64,000 nucleotides of DNA, taken from the NCBI RefSeq assembly GCF_009938205.1, contig NZ_AP019654.1:2446540-2510539 (forward strand), in the 5' to 3' direction. Made by a program: the position numbers and the translations under genes. The notes beneath the pieces were generated by a model that had not been told where the DNA came from, ran no database searches, and saw only the letters and a list, made by a program, of their open reading frames with translations. The first letter of the stretch is position 1. Each line of letters begins with the position of its first letter. Below, piece after piece: positions 41,924-51,440 of the stretch. Origin of the DNA: Vibrio panuliri (GTDB lineage: Bacteria; Pseudomonadota; Gammaproteobacteria; Enterobacterales; Vibrionaceae).

Positions 41924-42763
41924 ATGAATTCAATCCAAAAAATCGCAGCACTCATCTTGCTTAGTAGCATTATCGTTGGTTGTTCTTCTTCACCTTCAGA
42001 GCCAGAGAAAACACCAACAACACCGCCACTGTCTCAGTCGGATCGCTACCAAGAAGAGCGCTATGATATTAAAAATGACGTTGCGCCTGATCAACCTATG
42101 TCCGTCGAGCATATCGAGGAAGCGATTCCTCAATATGAAGCCTACAGCTTAGGTGGGAACAAAAACTATACCGTGCGTGGTCAACGTTACCAAATCATCA
42201 AAGACCCAAAAGGTTTTAAAGAGAAAGGCCAAGCATCGTGGTACGGTAAGAAGTTTCATGGTCATCTGACCTCAAACGGTGAAGTGTATGACATGTACTC
42301 AATGTCGGCAGCGCATAAGCAACTGCCACTACCAAGTTATGTGAAAGTGACCAATACCGACAATGGCAAAAGCACTGTGGTGCGTGTCAACGACAGAGGA
42401 CCTTTCCATCCAGGACGTATTATCGACCTCAGTTTTGCCGCCGCAACAAAACTGGATGTAATAAAGACGGGTACGGCCAACGTAGAGATAGAAGTGATTA
42501 CGGTTGAAAAACCGACCTCACAAGTAAAAAAACAAGCGCTGCCCCAATTTCAGATCCAAGTGGCTTCATCACAACATAAAGATCGCGTGGAAACTTTAGC
42601 GCAAGATCTTGGTCAAAAACTCTCAGTGGCAAGCTATGTAAACTCTGAAGATAACATTCACCGAGTGATATTAGGCCCATTTGATGACTATGCCCTGACG
42701 CAAAAAACGTTAGAACAAGTTAAACTATTGGGCTATTCGAGTGCCTTCGTCAGAAAAAATTAG
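41924..42763 (+). CDS. rlpA: Septal ring lytic transglycosylase RlpA
   Basis: Outer-membrane lipoprotein that cleaves denuded glycan strands. 279 residues. Lipobox IIVGCSSS (Cys20). Double-psi beta-barrel with GQASWYGKKFHGHLTSNGE (about 102-120) and VRVNDRGPF (about 153-161) carrying catalytic Glu and Asp. C-terminal SPOR domain (about 205-277) binds denuded peptidoglycan. Starts 3 bases after mrdB. Confidence 0.96.
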   Translation: MNSIQKIAALILLSSIIVGCSSSPSEPEKTPTTPPLSQSDRYQEERYDIKNDVAPDQPMSVEHIEEAIPQYEAYSLGGNKNYTVRGQRYQIIKDPKGFKEKGQASWYGKKFHGHLTSNGEVYDMYSMSAAHKQLPLPSYVKVTNTDNGKSTVVRVNDRGPFHPGRIIDLSFAAATKLDVIKTGTANVEIEVITVEKPTSQVKKQALPQFQIQVASSQHKDRVETLAQDLGQKLSVASYVNSEDNIHRVILGPFDDYALTQKTLEQVKLLGYSSAFVRKN

Positions 42764-42852
42764 ATTCCAACACATTCAGATCGCCTCCTCGACTAGTTTG
42801 AGGCAAGGTTTCTGTTAAGATATGGACAGTTCAAGATAAACCTGTAGTCAAT

Positions 42853-44031
42853 ATGAAAAAAACAACGTTACTTAAAACCGTTTTTGCGTCTTCTATTGCG
42901 CTTTCAACCACTTTTGCGTCTCAAGTGATTGCATCACCAGTAGTTGTCCCTGATCCACCACAAATCGCAGCGAAAGGCTACGTACTGATGGATTACCATT
43001 CAGGTAAAGTGTTAGCAGAAAAAGAGATGAACACTAAGTTATCTCCAGCTAGCTTGACCAAGATGATGACCAGCTACGTGATTGGTCAAGAACTTGCTCG
43101 TGGCAACATCAGTGAAAATGATGATGTCACCATCAGTAAAAATGCTTGGGCGAAGAACTTCCCTGACTCTTCTAAGATGTTCATCGAAGTTGGCACGACG
43201 GTAAAAGTCAAAGATCTTAACCGCGGTATCATTATCCAGTCGGGTAACGATGCTTGTGTCGCAATGGCTGAGCACATTGCTGGCTCAGAAGATGCGTTTG
43301 TTGATTTAATGAATGCATGGGCAAACTCTCTAGGTATGAAAGATTCGCACTTCGCGAACGTACACGGCCTAGACAACGATGCACTTTACTCAACGCCTTA
43401 CGATATGGCATTGCTAGGTTCTGCGTTAATTCGTGATGTACCAGAAGAGTACCGTATCTACTCAGAGAAGAAATTCACTTACAACGGTATCACCCAGTAC
43501 AACCGTAATGGTCTACTGTGGGATAAAAGCATGAACGTTGATGGCATTAAAACAGGCCATACAAGTAATGCTGGTTACAGCCTAGTGAGCTCAGCAACAG
43601 AAGGCAAAATGCGTCTAGTTGCGGTAGTAATGGGAACCAAGAACGCCAATGCACGTAAATCTGAGAGCAAAAAGCTGCTCAGCTACGGCTTCCGCTTTTT
43701 CGAAACTGTCGCACCACACAAAGCTGGTGAGACATTTGTTGAAGAAAAAGTCTGGATGGGCGACAAAGATATGGTTGCGCTTGGCTTAGACCAAGATACC
43801 TACGTCACGCTTCCTCGCGGTCAAGCGAAGAACCTAAAAGCGAGCTTCGTACTTGAAAAAGAACTAGAAGCCCCAATTAGTAAGGGTGATGTCGTTGGTA
43901 AGCTATACTACCAACTAGATGGTGAAGATATTGCAGAGTACCCACTTCTTGCATTAGAAGATGTTCAAGAGGGTAGTCTATTCAGTCGTCTATGGGATTA
44001 CATTGTGATGCTGGTAAAAAGCTTCTTCTAA
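42853..44031 (+). CDS. dacA: D-alanyl-D-alanine carboxypeptidase PBP5
   Basis: Trims pentapeptide stems in the periplasm. 392 residues. Signal peptide to VIA (about residue 27). SxxK in PASLTKMM (Ser67), SxN in QSGNDACVA (about 132-134), KTG in GIKTGHTSNAGYS (about 232-234). The C-terminal amphipathic helix (SRLWDYIVMLVKSFF) anchors the protein to the membrane. A terminator follows. Confidence 0.98.
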   Translation: MKKTTLLKTVFASSIALSTTFASQVIASPVVVPDPPQIAAKGYVLMDYHSGKVLAEKEMNTKLSPASLTKMMTSYVIGQELARGNISENDDVTISKNAWAKNFPDSSKMFIEVGTTVKVKDLNRGIIIQSGNDACVAMAEHIAGSEDAFVDLMNAWANSLGMKDSHFANVHGLDNDALYSTPYDMALLGSALIRDVPEEYRIYSEKKFTYNGITQYNRNGLLWDKSMNVDGIKTGHTSNAGYSLVSSATEGKMRLVAVVMGTKNANARKSESKKLLSYGFRFFETVAPHKAGETFVEEKVWMGDKDMVALGLDQDTYVTLPRGQAKNLKASFVLEKELEAPISKGDVVGKLYYQLDGEDIAEYPLLALEDVQEGSLFSRLWDYIVMLVKSFF

Positions 44032-44054
44032 TCTCAACCACTGAATAAGTGACG

Positions 44055-44085
44055 AAGCCGCCTCTACAAAGGCGGCTTTTGTTTT
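44055..44085 (+). terminator. Terminator of dacA
   Basis: AAGCCGCC-TCTACAAA-GGCGGCTTTTGTTTT. Confidence 0.9.
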
Positions 44086-44170
44086 ACTCCCGCATAATCT
44101 TGAGATTAAACCTGATTGGCAGTAAGATCCCGCGCTGCTTAGATCTATATTCCAACTTGGAGTTTCCAAC

Positions 44171-44449
44171 ATGTTGACTATCAACTCTGACGCAAAACTG
44201 AAAGACCTGCTAGAGTTCCCTTGTAAATTTACCTACAAGGTAATGGGCTACGCAAAGCCTGAACTTCCAGAAAAGGTTCTTGAAGTGATACAACGCCATG
44301 CTCCAGGTGACTACAGTCCAACGGTGAAACCAAGCTCAAAAGGTAACTACCACGCAGTCTCTGTTACCATTAAAGCGACGTCTATCGAACAGGTAGAAGC
44401 GTTGTACAAAGAGCTTGGCGAAATCGACATCGTACGCATGGTTCTATAA
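44171..44449 (+). CDS. ybeD: UPF0250 protein YbeD
   Basis: Small conserved cytosolic protein, 92 residues, ferredoxin-like fold related to the regulatory ACT-like domain. It begins [20 protein letters not shown], the standard start. Function unproven; constantly linked to lipB, so a role in lipoate metabolism has been suggested. Separated from lipB by a terminator (44478). Confidence 0.95.
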   Translation: MLTINSDAKLKDLLEFPCKFTYKVMGYAKPELPEKVLEVIQRHAPGDYSPTVKPSSKGNYHAVSVTIKATSIEQVEALYKELGEIDIVRMVL

Positions 44450-44477
44450 TTTTATTTGAAAAAATAAATTATTTTTG

Positions 44478-44503
44478 AAAGCAGCTTCGGCTGCTTTTTT
44501 TTG
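44478..44503 (+). terminator. Terminator of ybeD
   Basis: AAAGCAGC-TTCG-GCTGCTTTTTTTTG, a very stable tetraloop hairpin. Confidence 0.92.
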
Positions 44504-44629
44504 TTATTTATCAAATAGATAAAATTCTTGCACATTATTCAGGGTTAATAATGTGTTATCAACATATAGTTCCAACTGTCAAAGCGGTTTATAATCGAGC
44601 CTCTTTATTGATGAATGATGGACTCAGGA

Positions 44630-45286
44630 ATGCAACAAACTCTGGTTGTGAAGCATCTGGGACAGCAGGATTACGAGCCTATTTGGCGCGCAATGCACGA
44701 GTTCACAGACACACGTCATGAGAATACCCTCGATGAAGTGTGGTTTGTTGAACACAACCCTGTTTTTACCCAAGGCCAAGCAGGCAAAGCAGAGCACCTG
44801 TTAAATACGGGTGATATCCCAGTGGTGCAAAGTGACCGAGGTGGTCAAGTGACTTACCATGGCCCCGGACAACTGGTGGTTTACTTCCTGATCAATCTGC
44901 GTAGGAAAAATATTGGTGTGCGAGATCTCGTCACGCGCATTGAGAACCTCGTGATCAATACACTGAAAGCATACAATATCGACTCCGCAGCCCGAGCTGA
45001 CGCCCCTGGTGTTTACGTAGATAACAAAAAGATCTGCTCACTAGGATTACGCATTCGCAAAGGTTGCTCGTTTCATGGGCTGGCGCTCAACATCGACATG
45101 GACCTCGCACCATTTTTACGCATCAACCCCTGCGGTTATGCGGGAATGGAAATGGTTCAAGTTAGCCAGCTTGGTGGTCCTGATAACGTTGATACTGTGG
45201 CTGAGCAATTATTGAAAGAACTCGTGACTTTGTTGGATTACCAGCAAATCGAAGTCAGCACAGAAGTCCCAAACGATAAGAAATAG
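44630..45286 (+). CDS. lipB: Octanoyl-ACP:protein N-octanoyltransferase
   Basis: Transfers octanoate from ACP to lipoyl domains. 218 residues from ATG 44630, which aligns with the E. coli N-terminus; in-frame ATGs at 44615 and 44618 give 4-5 more residues and none has a good RBS. Motifs: [18 protein letters not shown] (about 67-84), the catalytic Lys in [20 protein letters not shown] and the catalytic Cys in [11 protein letters not shown] (about 166-176). lipA follows 4 bases downstream. Confidence 0.96.
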   Translation: MQQTLVVKHLGQQDYEPIWRAMHEFTDTRHENTLDEVWFVEHNPVFTQGQAGKAEHLLNTGDIPVVQSDRGGQVTYHGPGQLVVYFLINLRRKNIGVRDLVTRIENLVINTLKAYNIDSAARADAPGVYVDNKKICSLGLRIRKGCSFHGLALNIDMDLAPFLRINPCGYAGMEMVQVSQLGGPDNVDTVAEQLLKELVTLLDYQQIEVSTEVPNDKK

Positions 45287-45290
45287 AAGC

Positions 45291-46256
45291 ATGAGTAAAC
45301 CAATCCAAATGGAAAAAGGCATCAAATACCGTGATGCTGATAAGATGGCACTGATTCCTGTCAAGAACATGCCTGTTGAGCAGAAAGAAGTACTGCGCAA
45401 GCCTGACTGGATGAAGATCAAGCTACCTGCAGATAGCCAACGCATCCAAGACATCAAATCTGCGATGCGTAAGAACAACCTGCATTCAGTTTGTGAGGAA
45501 GCCTCTTGCCCTAACCTTGCGGAGTGTTTTAACCACGGCACTGCAACATTTATGATCCTTGGCGCAATTTGTACTCGCCGTTGCCCATTCTGTGACGTTG
45601 CCCATGGCCGCCCGCTAACACCAGAATCTGATGAGCCGCAAAAACTGGCACAGACCATCAAAGATATGAAGCTGAAATACGTGGTTATCACCTCGGTAGA
45701 CCGAGATGATCTGCGTGATGGCGGCGCTCAACACTTTGCTGATTGTAATCGTGAAATTCGTGCGCTTAGCCCAAATATCAAGATCGAAACACTGGTACCT
45801 GATTTCCGTGGTCGTATGGACGTGGCGCTTGATCTGCTTAAAGACAATCCACCAGATGTGTTCAACCACAACCTTGAGACCGCACCACGCTTGTATCGCA
45901 AAGCTCGCCCAGGCGCAAACTACAAGTGGTCGCTTGAGTTACTGAAGAAATTCAAAGAGCAACACCCAGAGATCCCAACTAAATCTGGCGTTATGATGGG
46001 ACTCGGTGAAACGAAAGAAGAGATCATCGAAGTTCTCAAAGATCTGCGTGCCCACGGTGTAACGATGCTGACTCTCGGTCAATACCTTGCGCCAAGCCGT
46101 CACCATTTGCCAGTTGAACGTTATGTTCCGCCATCTGAGTTTGATGAGCTTAAAGAGATCGCATTAGAGCTGGGCTTTACCCACGCTGCGTGTGGTCCGT
46201 TTGTGCGCTCTTCTTACCACGCGGATATGCAAGCACAAGGTATTGAAGTTAAGTAA
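45291..46256 (+). CDS. lipA: Lipoyl synthase
   Basis: Radical-SAM enzyme that inserts two sulfurs into octanoyl domains. 321 residues. Auxiliary cluster cysteines [13 protein letters not shown] (about 68-80); radical-SAM cluster [10 protein letters not shown] (about 95-104); C-terminal RSSYHA (about 306-311), the conserved Ser cluster ligand. Coupled to lipB; terminator follows. The lipB-lipA adjacency lacks the intervening regulator found in E. coli. Confidence 0.98.
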   Translation: MSKPIQMEKGIKYRDADKMALIPVKNMPVEQKEVLRKPDWMKIKLPADSQRIQDIKSAMRKNNLHSVCEEASCPNLAECFNHGTATFMILGAICTRRCPFCDVAHGRPLTPESDEPQKLAQTIKDMKLKYVVITSVDRDDLRDGGAQHFADCNREIRALSPNIKIETLVPDFRGRMDVALDLLKDNPPDVFNHNLETAPRLYRKARPGANYKWSLELLKKFKEQHPEIPTKSGVMMGLGETKEEIIEVLKDLRAHGVTMLTLGQYLAPSRHHLPVERYVPPSEFDELKEIALELGFTHAACGPFVRSSYHADMQAQGIEVK

Positions 46257-46279
46257 CCAAACTTTGTCCTAGTCATGAG

Positions 46280-46308
46280 AAAGACCAGCAATATGCTGGT
46301 CTTTTTTA
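46280..46308 (+). terminator. Terminator of lipA
   Basis: AAAGACCAGCA-ATA-TGCTGGTCTTTTTT. Confidence 0.92.
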
Positions 46309-46434
46309 TTGTTTTTCCACAAAAAACGCCGTTCTATCTTGCAGCAACAAATATGCACTTCTAGGCTTAATAAATCAGATTTTCTCAGTTGACTCGTCGA
46401 GTTACCGACCTGTTTGGATTATTAAGGTATCGCC

Positions 46435-46761
46435 ATGGAAAAAAGCATTTTACTTAGTTTAGGCATTTGTACACTACTACTCGGCTGCAGTTCAGCCTCA
46501 CAACAGGATCATTATAGAGAAGCCTCGTTTGAGCTATGTAATACCGAAGTCGATATTTACTCGGTCAGCGACGACGGTAGAGTGAGGATCAAGTGCTCTG
46601 ATGGTTCGAAATTTGCCTTAACCCAAGAAGACACTCTAGAGACCATGCGCGATATCAACATCGACTATTGCGATGGCGAGGGGCTGGGGAAATTTAGTGA
46701 AAGCTCACGCTACTACTCATTTAAGTGTAAATCCGGCACGTTATTGAGTATCTCAAAGTGA
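46435..46761 (+). CDS. Small Cys-rich lipoprotein, unknown function
   Basis: 108 residues. Signal peptide with lipobox LLLGC (Cys18) followed by Ser-Ser, favouring the outer membrane. The mature part has four cysteines (ELCNTEV, IKCSDGS, DYCDGEG, FKCKSGT) that could form two disulfides; the two XKC(S/K)(D)G(S/T) segments look like an internal duplication of a short beta hairpin. No family recognised. RBS AAGGT. Immediately followed by simple-sequence and ERIC-like repeats. Confidence 0.75.
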   Translation: MEKSILLSLGICTLLLGCSSASQQDHYREASFELCNTEVDIYSVSDDGRVRIKCSDGSKFALTQEDTLETMRDINIDYCDGEGLGKFSESSRYYSFKCKSGTLLSISK

Positions 46762-46772
46762 AAACGCTGAGT

Positions 46773-46821
46773 TGAGAGTTGAGAACTGAGAGCTGAGAGC
46801 TGAGAGCTGAGAGCTGAGAAA
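46773..46821. repeat. Heptanucleotide tandem repeat (TGAGAGC)n
   Basis: Seven head-to-tail 7-mers: TGAGAGT, TGAGAAC, four perfect TGAGAGC, then TGAGAAA. Begins 12 bases after the lipoprotein stop. The copy number is likely variable between strains. Confidence 0.9.
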
Positions 46822-46896
46822 CCAGCTAAAGCACTATTTCACACTCACAAATCTCTTTTTCGCAGCATTTCGCCTCTAATTCTACGAAAATAGGCA

Positions 46897-47394
46897 AAAA
46901 AAAGAGCCCTCTAGGGCTCTTTCTAAACTCTCGATTTCAAACTAAATCACTTCTAGTTCAAGGAAAAGGCGCGTTGTTTGAAATCAACATTGGCAAATAG
47001 TGGCAAGAAGTTCTAGGAGAGCACGCGGAGTTTACATAAGTAAATGAGCATGCGATATAACGAAAAAAAGAGCCCAGCAGGACTCTTTAAAAACTCTCGG
47101 TTTCACACTAACTCACGTCTAGTTCAAGGAAAAGGCGCGTTGTTTGAAATCAACATTGGCAAATAGCGGCAAGAAGTTCTAGGAGAGCACGCGCAGTTTA
47201 CATAAGTAAATGAGCATGCGATAAAACAAAAAAAAGAGCCCCGCAGGACTCTTTATAAACTCTCGATTTCAAACTAAATCACTTCTAGTTCAAGGAAAAG
47301 GCGCGTTGTTTGAAATCAACATTGGCAAATAGTGGCAAGAAGTTCTAGGAGAGCACGCGCAGTTTACATAAGTAAATGAGCACGCTCGACAACG
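46897..47394. repeat. Three tandem 166-bp ERIC-like elements
   Basis: Units at 46897-47062, 47063-47228 and 47229-47394, exact 166-base period. Each starts with an A-run and an AGAGCCC hairpin, includes GTTTGAAATC, and contains GGAGTTTACAT-AAGTAAATGA (or CAGTTTACAT), close to the ERIC core GGAGCTTACAT-AAGTAAGTGA. Unit 1 also has a 10-bp inverted repeat GATTTCAAAC/GTTTGAAATC. Units 2 and 3 share the derived GGACTCT arm. The array fills the 657-base gap between two convergent genes; no gene is seen inside. Confidence 0.85.
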
Positions 47395-47418
47395 AAATTC
47401 ACACCACTATGCAGTCAA

Positions 47419-48669
47419 TTATGCGTAAACCGGTAGACGCTTACAGATCTCTAATACCTTCGCTTTTGTCGCTTCGATAACATCTTGATTCTCAAGGTTA
47501 TCAAGTACGTCACACATCCAGTTCGCAAGATCTTTTGAATCTTCTACAGTGAAGCCACGACGCGTGATTGCTGGTGTACCGACACGGATGCCTGATGTTA
47601 CGAATGGGCTACGTGGGTCATTTGGTACTGAGTTTTTGTTTACTGTGATGTTTGCTGCACCAAGTGCTGCATCTGCATCTTTACCTGTGATGTCTTTGTC
47701 GATTAGATCAACTAGGAACAGGTGGTTTTCAGTACCATTTGAGACGATTTTGTAACCACGCTCTTGGAATTGCGCCACCATTGCTTTTGCGTTTTCGACT
47801 ACGCGCGCTTGGTAAGCTTTGAACTCAGGTTCCATTGCTTCTTTGAACGCGACCGCTTTACCTGCGATTACGTGCATTAGCGGGCCACCTTGACCACCAG
47901 GGAATACTGCTGAGTTCAGCTTCTTGTACATGTCTTCACCTGCGTTTGACAGGATTAGACCGCCACGTGGACCTGCTAGCGTTTTGTGCGTGGTCGTTGT
48001 CACTACGTGAGCGTGTGGAACTGGTGTTGGGTAGACACCTGCTGCGATTAGACCGGCTACGTGTGCCATATCAACAAATAGGAAAGCATCCACCTTGTCT
48101 GCGATTTCACGCATGCGCTTCCAATCAACAATTTGCGAGTACGCTGAGAAACCACCGATGATCATCTTTGGCTTATGCTCTAGCGCTAGAGCTTCCATTT
48201 CGTCGTAGTTGATTTGGCCTGCTTCATCAATGCCGTAAGGAATCACATTGTAGTGCTTACCAGAGAAGTTGACTGGTGAACCGTGAGTAAGGTGACCGCC
48301 ATGCGCTAGGCTCATGCCTAGAACGGTATCACCTGGGTTCAATAGCGCCATATATACTGCGCTGTTTGCTTGTGAACCCGAGTGAGGCTGAACGTTGGCA
48401 TACTCACAACCAAATAGTTGGCATGCACGATCAATCGCTAGCGCTTCAGCTTTATCAACGTACTCACAACCACCGTAGTAACGTTTACCTGGGTAACCTT
48501 CAGCGTATTTGTTTGTTAGCTGAGAACCTTGTGCTTCCATCACACGCGGGCTGGTGTAGTTCTCAGAAGCGATAAGTTCAATGTGTTCTTCCTGGCGAAG
48601 AGTTTCCTCTTGGATAGCTGCGAACAGTTCCGCATCGTAATCTGCGATGTTCATATCACGCTTAAGCAT
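47419..48669 (-). CDS. glyA: Serine hydroxymethyltransferase
   Basis: PLP enzyme converting serine and tetrahydrofolate to glycine and methylene-THF. 416 residues. Motifs: [12 protein letters not shown] (about 28-39), [16 protein letters not shown] (about 55-70), and the PLP Lys in [14 protein letters not shown] (about 224-237). RBS AGGAG. A PurR operator lies 60-75 bases before the start. Its terminator function may be supplied by hairpins in the downstream repeats. Confidence 0.98.
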   Translation of the reverse strand: MLKRDMNIADYDAELFAAIQEETLRQEEHIELIASENYTSPRVMEAQGSQLTNKYAEGYPGKRYYGGCEYVDKAEALAIDRACQLFGCEYANVQPHSGSQANSAVYMALLNPGDTVLGMSLAHGGHLTHGSPVNFSGKHYNVIPYGIDEAGQINYDEMEALALEHKPKMIIGGFSAYSQIVDWKRMREIADKVDAFLFVDMAHVAGLIAAGVYPTPVPHAHVVTTTTHKTLAGPRGGLILSNAGEDMYKKLNSAVFPGGQGGPLMHVIAGKAVAFKEAMEPEFKAYQARVVENAKAMVAQFQERGYKIVSNGTENHLFLVDLIDKDITGKDADAALGAANITVNKNSVPNDPRSPFVTSGIRVGTPAITRRGFTVEDSKDLANWMCDVLDNLENQDVIEATKAKVLEICKRLPVYA

Positions 48670-48727
48670 CTGTATCTCCTGACTCAGATTTTGACTGAAA
48701 GTTACGAAAAACTGGTAAACGACCCCG

Positions 48728-48743
48728 ACGCAAACGTTTTCGT
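48728..48743 (-). promoter_or_regulatory. PurR operator upstream of glyA
   Basis: ACGCAAACGTTTTCGT fits the PurR consensus ANGCAANCGNTTNCNT at every fixed position. glyA is a known PurR target in E. coli, supplying one-carbon units for purines. Confidence 0.85.
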
Positions 48744-48862
48744 CACCCTATTGGCGTGCATTTTAACTAATTTGATCTAGGTCATAAAGAGAAAATTACA
48801 ATTTTTCTCATGCAGTTTTTTCATAATGTGGTTCAAGGTTTGTCATGTTAGTCCAACATTTT

Positions 48863-48878
48863 TGTGATCGCCATCACT
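48863..48878 (+). promoter_or_regulatory. CRP site upstream of the yitT-like gene
   Basis: TGTGA-TCGCCA-TCACT matches the CRP consensus TGTGA-N6-TCACA at 9 of 10 positions. Centre is about 97 bases before the yitT start, allowing class I activation. Confidence 0.6.
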
Positions 48879-48967
48879 AACATTTTTACACCTTGTAAAA
48901 TGACGATTACATAGATTTACCCTAAATTTCGCTCTCAAGCTACCTAAAAGGGGAACTTTTCTTTAGT

Positions 48968-49603
48968 ATGCTCGGCTTTCGCTCACTCAATAATTGGTCT
49001 CTGATGGCAAAACATACTCGCAAAGAAGATTGGATCGCGATTTTGACTGGCACATTGATTGTGGCGCAAGGTATTTTCTTTCTTCAAGCTGCTCATTTAC
49101 TGACTGGCGGTACCACTGGCTTAGCACTACTGCTGAGCAAAGTCGTCCCTTGGTCATTTGGCACGCTCTACTTTTTGACTAACTGCCCATTCTACCTGCT
49201 CGCTTGGAAACGTTTTGGGACGCAGTTTGCCCTAAATAGCGCTATTTCAGGCGCTCTGGTCTCGCTTTTTGCTGATCACCTTCACCTTGTTATCCATGTC
49301 GATATGGTGAATCCCGTCTACTGCGCTATCGCAGGTGGATTGTTAATGGGATTAGGTATGCTGATCTTGTTCCGCCACCGTTCTAGCTTGGGTGGGTTCA
49401 ATGTGCTGTGCCTCTACGTTCAGGACAAGTTTGGAATTTCTGTCGGCAAAACCCAAATGGCGATTGATTTGACCATTTTGGTTACCTCCTATTTCTTTGT
49501 CGAACCGATCATTTTGCTCTATTCGATTATTGGTGTTTTAGCGTTAAACCTTGTATTGGGTATGAACCATAAGCCACACCGATACATCGTAAAGTACAAC
49601 TAG
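48968..49603 (+). CDS. YitT-family membrane protein
   Basis: Inner-membrane protein of the YitT (DUF161) family, 211 residues, five or six hydrophobic segments (about 26-45, 55-75, 85-105, 115-138, 170-198). The family motif GGTTGLALLLSK (about 48-59) is clear, as is SSLGGFNVL (about 140-148). Function unknown; a transport role is inferred. The ATG at 48968 is kept (AAGGGGAA about 13 bases upstream); a Met at codon 13 has no RBS. Confidence 0.85.
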   Translation: MLGFRSLNNWSLMAKHTRKEDWIAILTGTLIVAQGIFFLQAAHLLTGGTTGLALLLSKVVPWSFGTLYFLTNCPFYLLAWKRFGTQFALNSAISGALVSLFADHLHLVIHVDMVNPVYCAIAGGLLMGLGMLILFRHRSSLGGFNVLCLYVQDKFGISVGKTQMAIDLTILVTSYFFVEPIILLYSIIGVLALNLVLGMNHKPHRYIVKYN

Positions 49604-49623
49604 GTACTAATACGCAAAAAGCG

Positions 49624-49650
49624 AAGGCTTTGGACAATCCAAAGCCTTTT
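49624..49650. terminator. Convergent terminator, yitT-like / treC
   Basis: AAGGCTTTGGA-CAA-TCCAAAGCCTTTT, perfect 11-bp stem. Confidence 0.9.
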
Positions 49651-49672
49651 GCTGCTCTAGGAGCATTGGGGG

Positions 49673-51358
49673 TTACTTGTTGATTAACAAAATGCGAGTT
49701 TCATATGGGCGCAGCGCGACCACATTCTCCGACAAAGCCATTGGCTGTTGAGTATAGTTAGTGAGTAAACACTCCGCTCGCGCGAGCTCTATCTCTGGCG
49801 GTAAACGACATTCAACTGGGTCAGCGTAGTAGTTACTGATTGAAATTAACTGCTGTGTCTCGGTTTCACGTAGATACACATAACAACGTGTATCTTGTGG
49901 CAGTAAATCTCGGAAACTACCTTGCGTAATAACGGGTTGCTGTTTGCGTAACTCGATTAATTGCTGGTAAAAGTAAAACACCGAGTTAGTGTCTGCTAAC
50001 GCAGCTTGTGCATTAATGTGTGAGTAGTTACTTGCTACCTCAAGCCAAGGCGTACCTTGAGTAAAACCGGCGTGTGTTGAGTCATCCCATTGCATTGGAG
50101 CGCGTGAGTTATCACGTGACTTCTGCGCTAAGATCGCCATCATCTCATCATGTTGAACACCATGTTGTTCAACCATAATTTGATACATATTGGTGCTCTC
50201 AACATCTCGATACTGACTAATATCTTGGTAACCCGGATTAGTCATACCTAACTCTTCACCTTGGTAGATGTAGGGCGTTCCCTGCATCATATGTAGAGAA
50301 GCCGCCAGCATCTTTGCTGATTCCACTCGGTATTGTTGATCATCTCCTAAACGACTCACGACTCGTGGTTGGTCATGATTACACCAAAATAGTGCCCCCC
50401 AACCGTTATTACTCAAACCCGTTTGCCAATGATTAAAGATCTGCTTGAGTTGAATAAAGTCAAAAGGGGCTTTGCTCCACTTCTCTCCATTTGGATAATC
50501 GACTTTTAGGTGGTGAAAGTTAAACACCATCGACAGTTCTTTGCCATCTAGAGCAGAATACTGCTGACAATGTTCAAGGGTTGTCGATGACATCTCCCCT
50601 ACCGTCACACTGCCATATTGTTGAAACACCTCAGCACTAATCTCTTGCAGATACTCATGCACACGCGGGCCATCAGTATAAAAGCGTCGCCCATCACCGC
50701 TATCATCGTTAGGGAAGTCTTGTTGTTTCGAAATCAGATTGATCACGTCTAAGCGAAAACCATCGACTCCTTTTTTCGCCCAAAAGCGAATAATATCCTT
50801 CACTTCTTGACGGACTTGCGGGTTCTCCCAGTTAAGATCGGCCTGTTCGGTCGCGAATAGATGCAGATAATACTGATTGGTTGCTTCATCTAGAGCCCAA
50901 GCGCTCCCGCCAAACTTGGATTGCCAGTTGTTAGGCGCCTCACCGTCGACCGGATCTTGCCAAATATAGTAGTCACGATAAGGGCTATTTTTATCGCCCA
51001 GCGCTGATTGAAACCATTGATGCGCTGTAGAGGTATGGTTGACCACAATGTCCATTATAATTCGAATCCCCCGTTGGTGAGCTTGCTCAAGCAGAGCATC
51101 AAAGTCTGCCATGTCACCAAACTGAGGATTGATTGCGTAGTAGTCGGAGATGTCGTAGCCATTATCAATCATCGGCGATTGATAGACAGGTGTCAGCCAA
51201 ATGGCGTCGATACCCAACTGCTGAAGATAATCCAGTTTAGAGATGATTCCGCGGATATCTCCCGTTCCTTTATCTGCTGAATCACAAAAACTTTTCGGAT
51301 AGATTTGATAAATCGTGGCGGTTTTCCACCAATCTTGCGGCTGTTTCAATATTGTCAT
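49673..51358 (-). CDS. treC: Trehalose-6-phosphate hydrolase (GH13)
   Basis: Cleaves imported trehalose-6-phosphate to glucose and glucose-6-phosphate. About 561 residues from MTILKQPQDWWKTATIYQIY; a Met four codons upstream (51370) is also possible. GH13 regions: DIVVNHTS (about 99-106), nucleophile in DGFRLDVINL (about 197-206), acid Glu in VGEMSS (about 253-258), WCNHDQPR (about 320-327). Downstream of treB with a 70-base gap that holds a perfect hairpin. Called TreC and not an oligo-1,6-glucosidase because of the treR-treB context. Confidence 0.93.
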   Translation of the reverse strand: MTILKQPQDWWKTATIYQIYPKSFCDSADKGTGDIRGIISKLDYLQQLGIDAIWLTPVYQSPMIDNGYDISDYYAINPQFGDMADFDALLEQAHQRGIRIIMDIVVNHTSTAHQWFQSALGDKNSPYRDYYIWQDPVDGEAPNNWQSKFGGSAWALDEATNQYYLHLFATEQADLNWENPQVRQEVKDIIRFWAKKGVDGFRLDVINLISKQQDFPNDDSGDGRRFYTDGPRVHEYLQEISAEVFQQYGSVTVGEMSSTTLEHCQQYSALDGKELSMVFNFHHLKVDYPNGEKWSKAPFDFIQLKQIFNHWQTGLSNNGWGALFWCNHDQPRVVSRLGDDQQYRVESAKMLAASLHMMQGTPYIYQGEELGMTNPGYQDISQYRDVESTNMYQIMVEQHGVQHDEMMAILAQKSRDNSRAPMQWDDSTHAGFTQGTPWLEVASNYSHINAQAALADTNSVFYFYQQLIELRKQQPVITQGSFRDLLPQDTRCYVYLRETETQQLISISNYYADPVECRLPPEIELARAECLLTNYTQQPMALSENVVALRPYETRILLINK

Positions 51359-51403
51359 AACAGTTTTCACTTACCAGATGAGCCCACGTCCAGCTCAAGA
51401 AAG

Positions 51404-51432
51404 CCCACGGCGTTGAAGTCCATTGCCGTGGG
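51404..51432 (-). promoter_or_regulatory. Intercistronic hairpin between treB and treC
   Basis: CCCACGGC (51404-51411) and GCCGTGGG (51425-51432), perfect 8 bp, GC-rich, 13-base loop. It begins 9 bases after the treB stop, so it may protect treB mRNA or lower treC expression. Confidence 0.6.
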
Positions 51433-51440
51433 AAAGAGAA

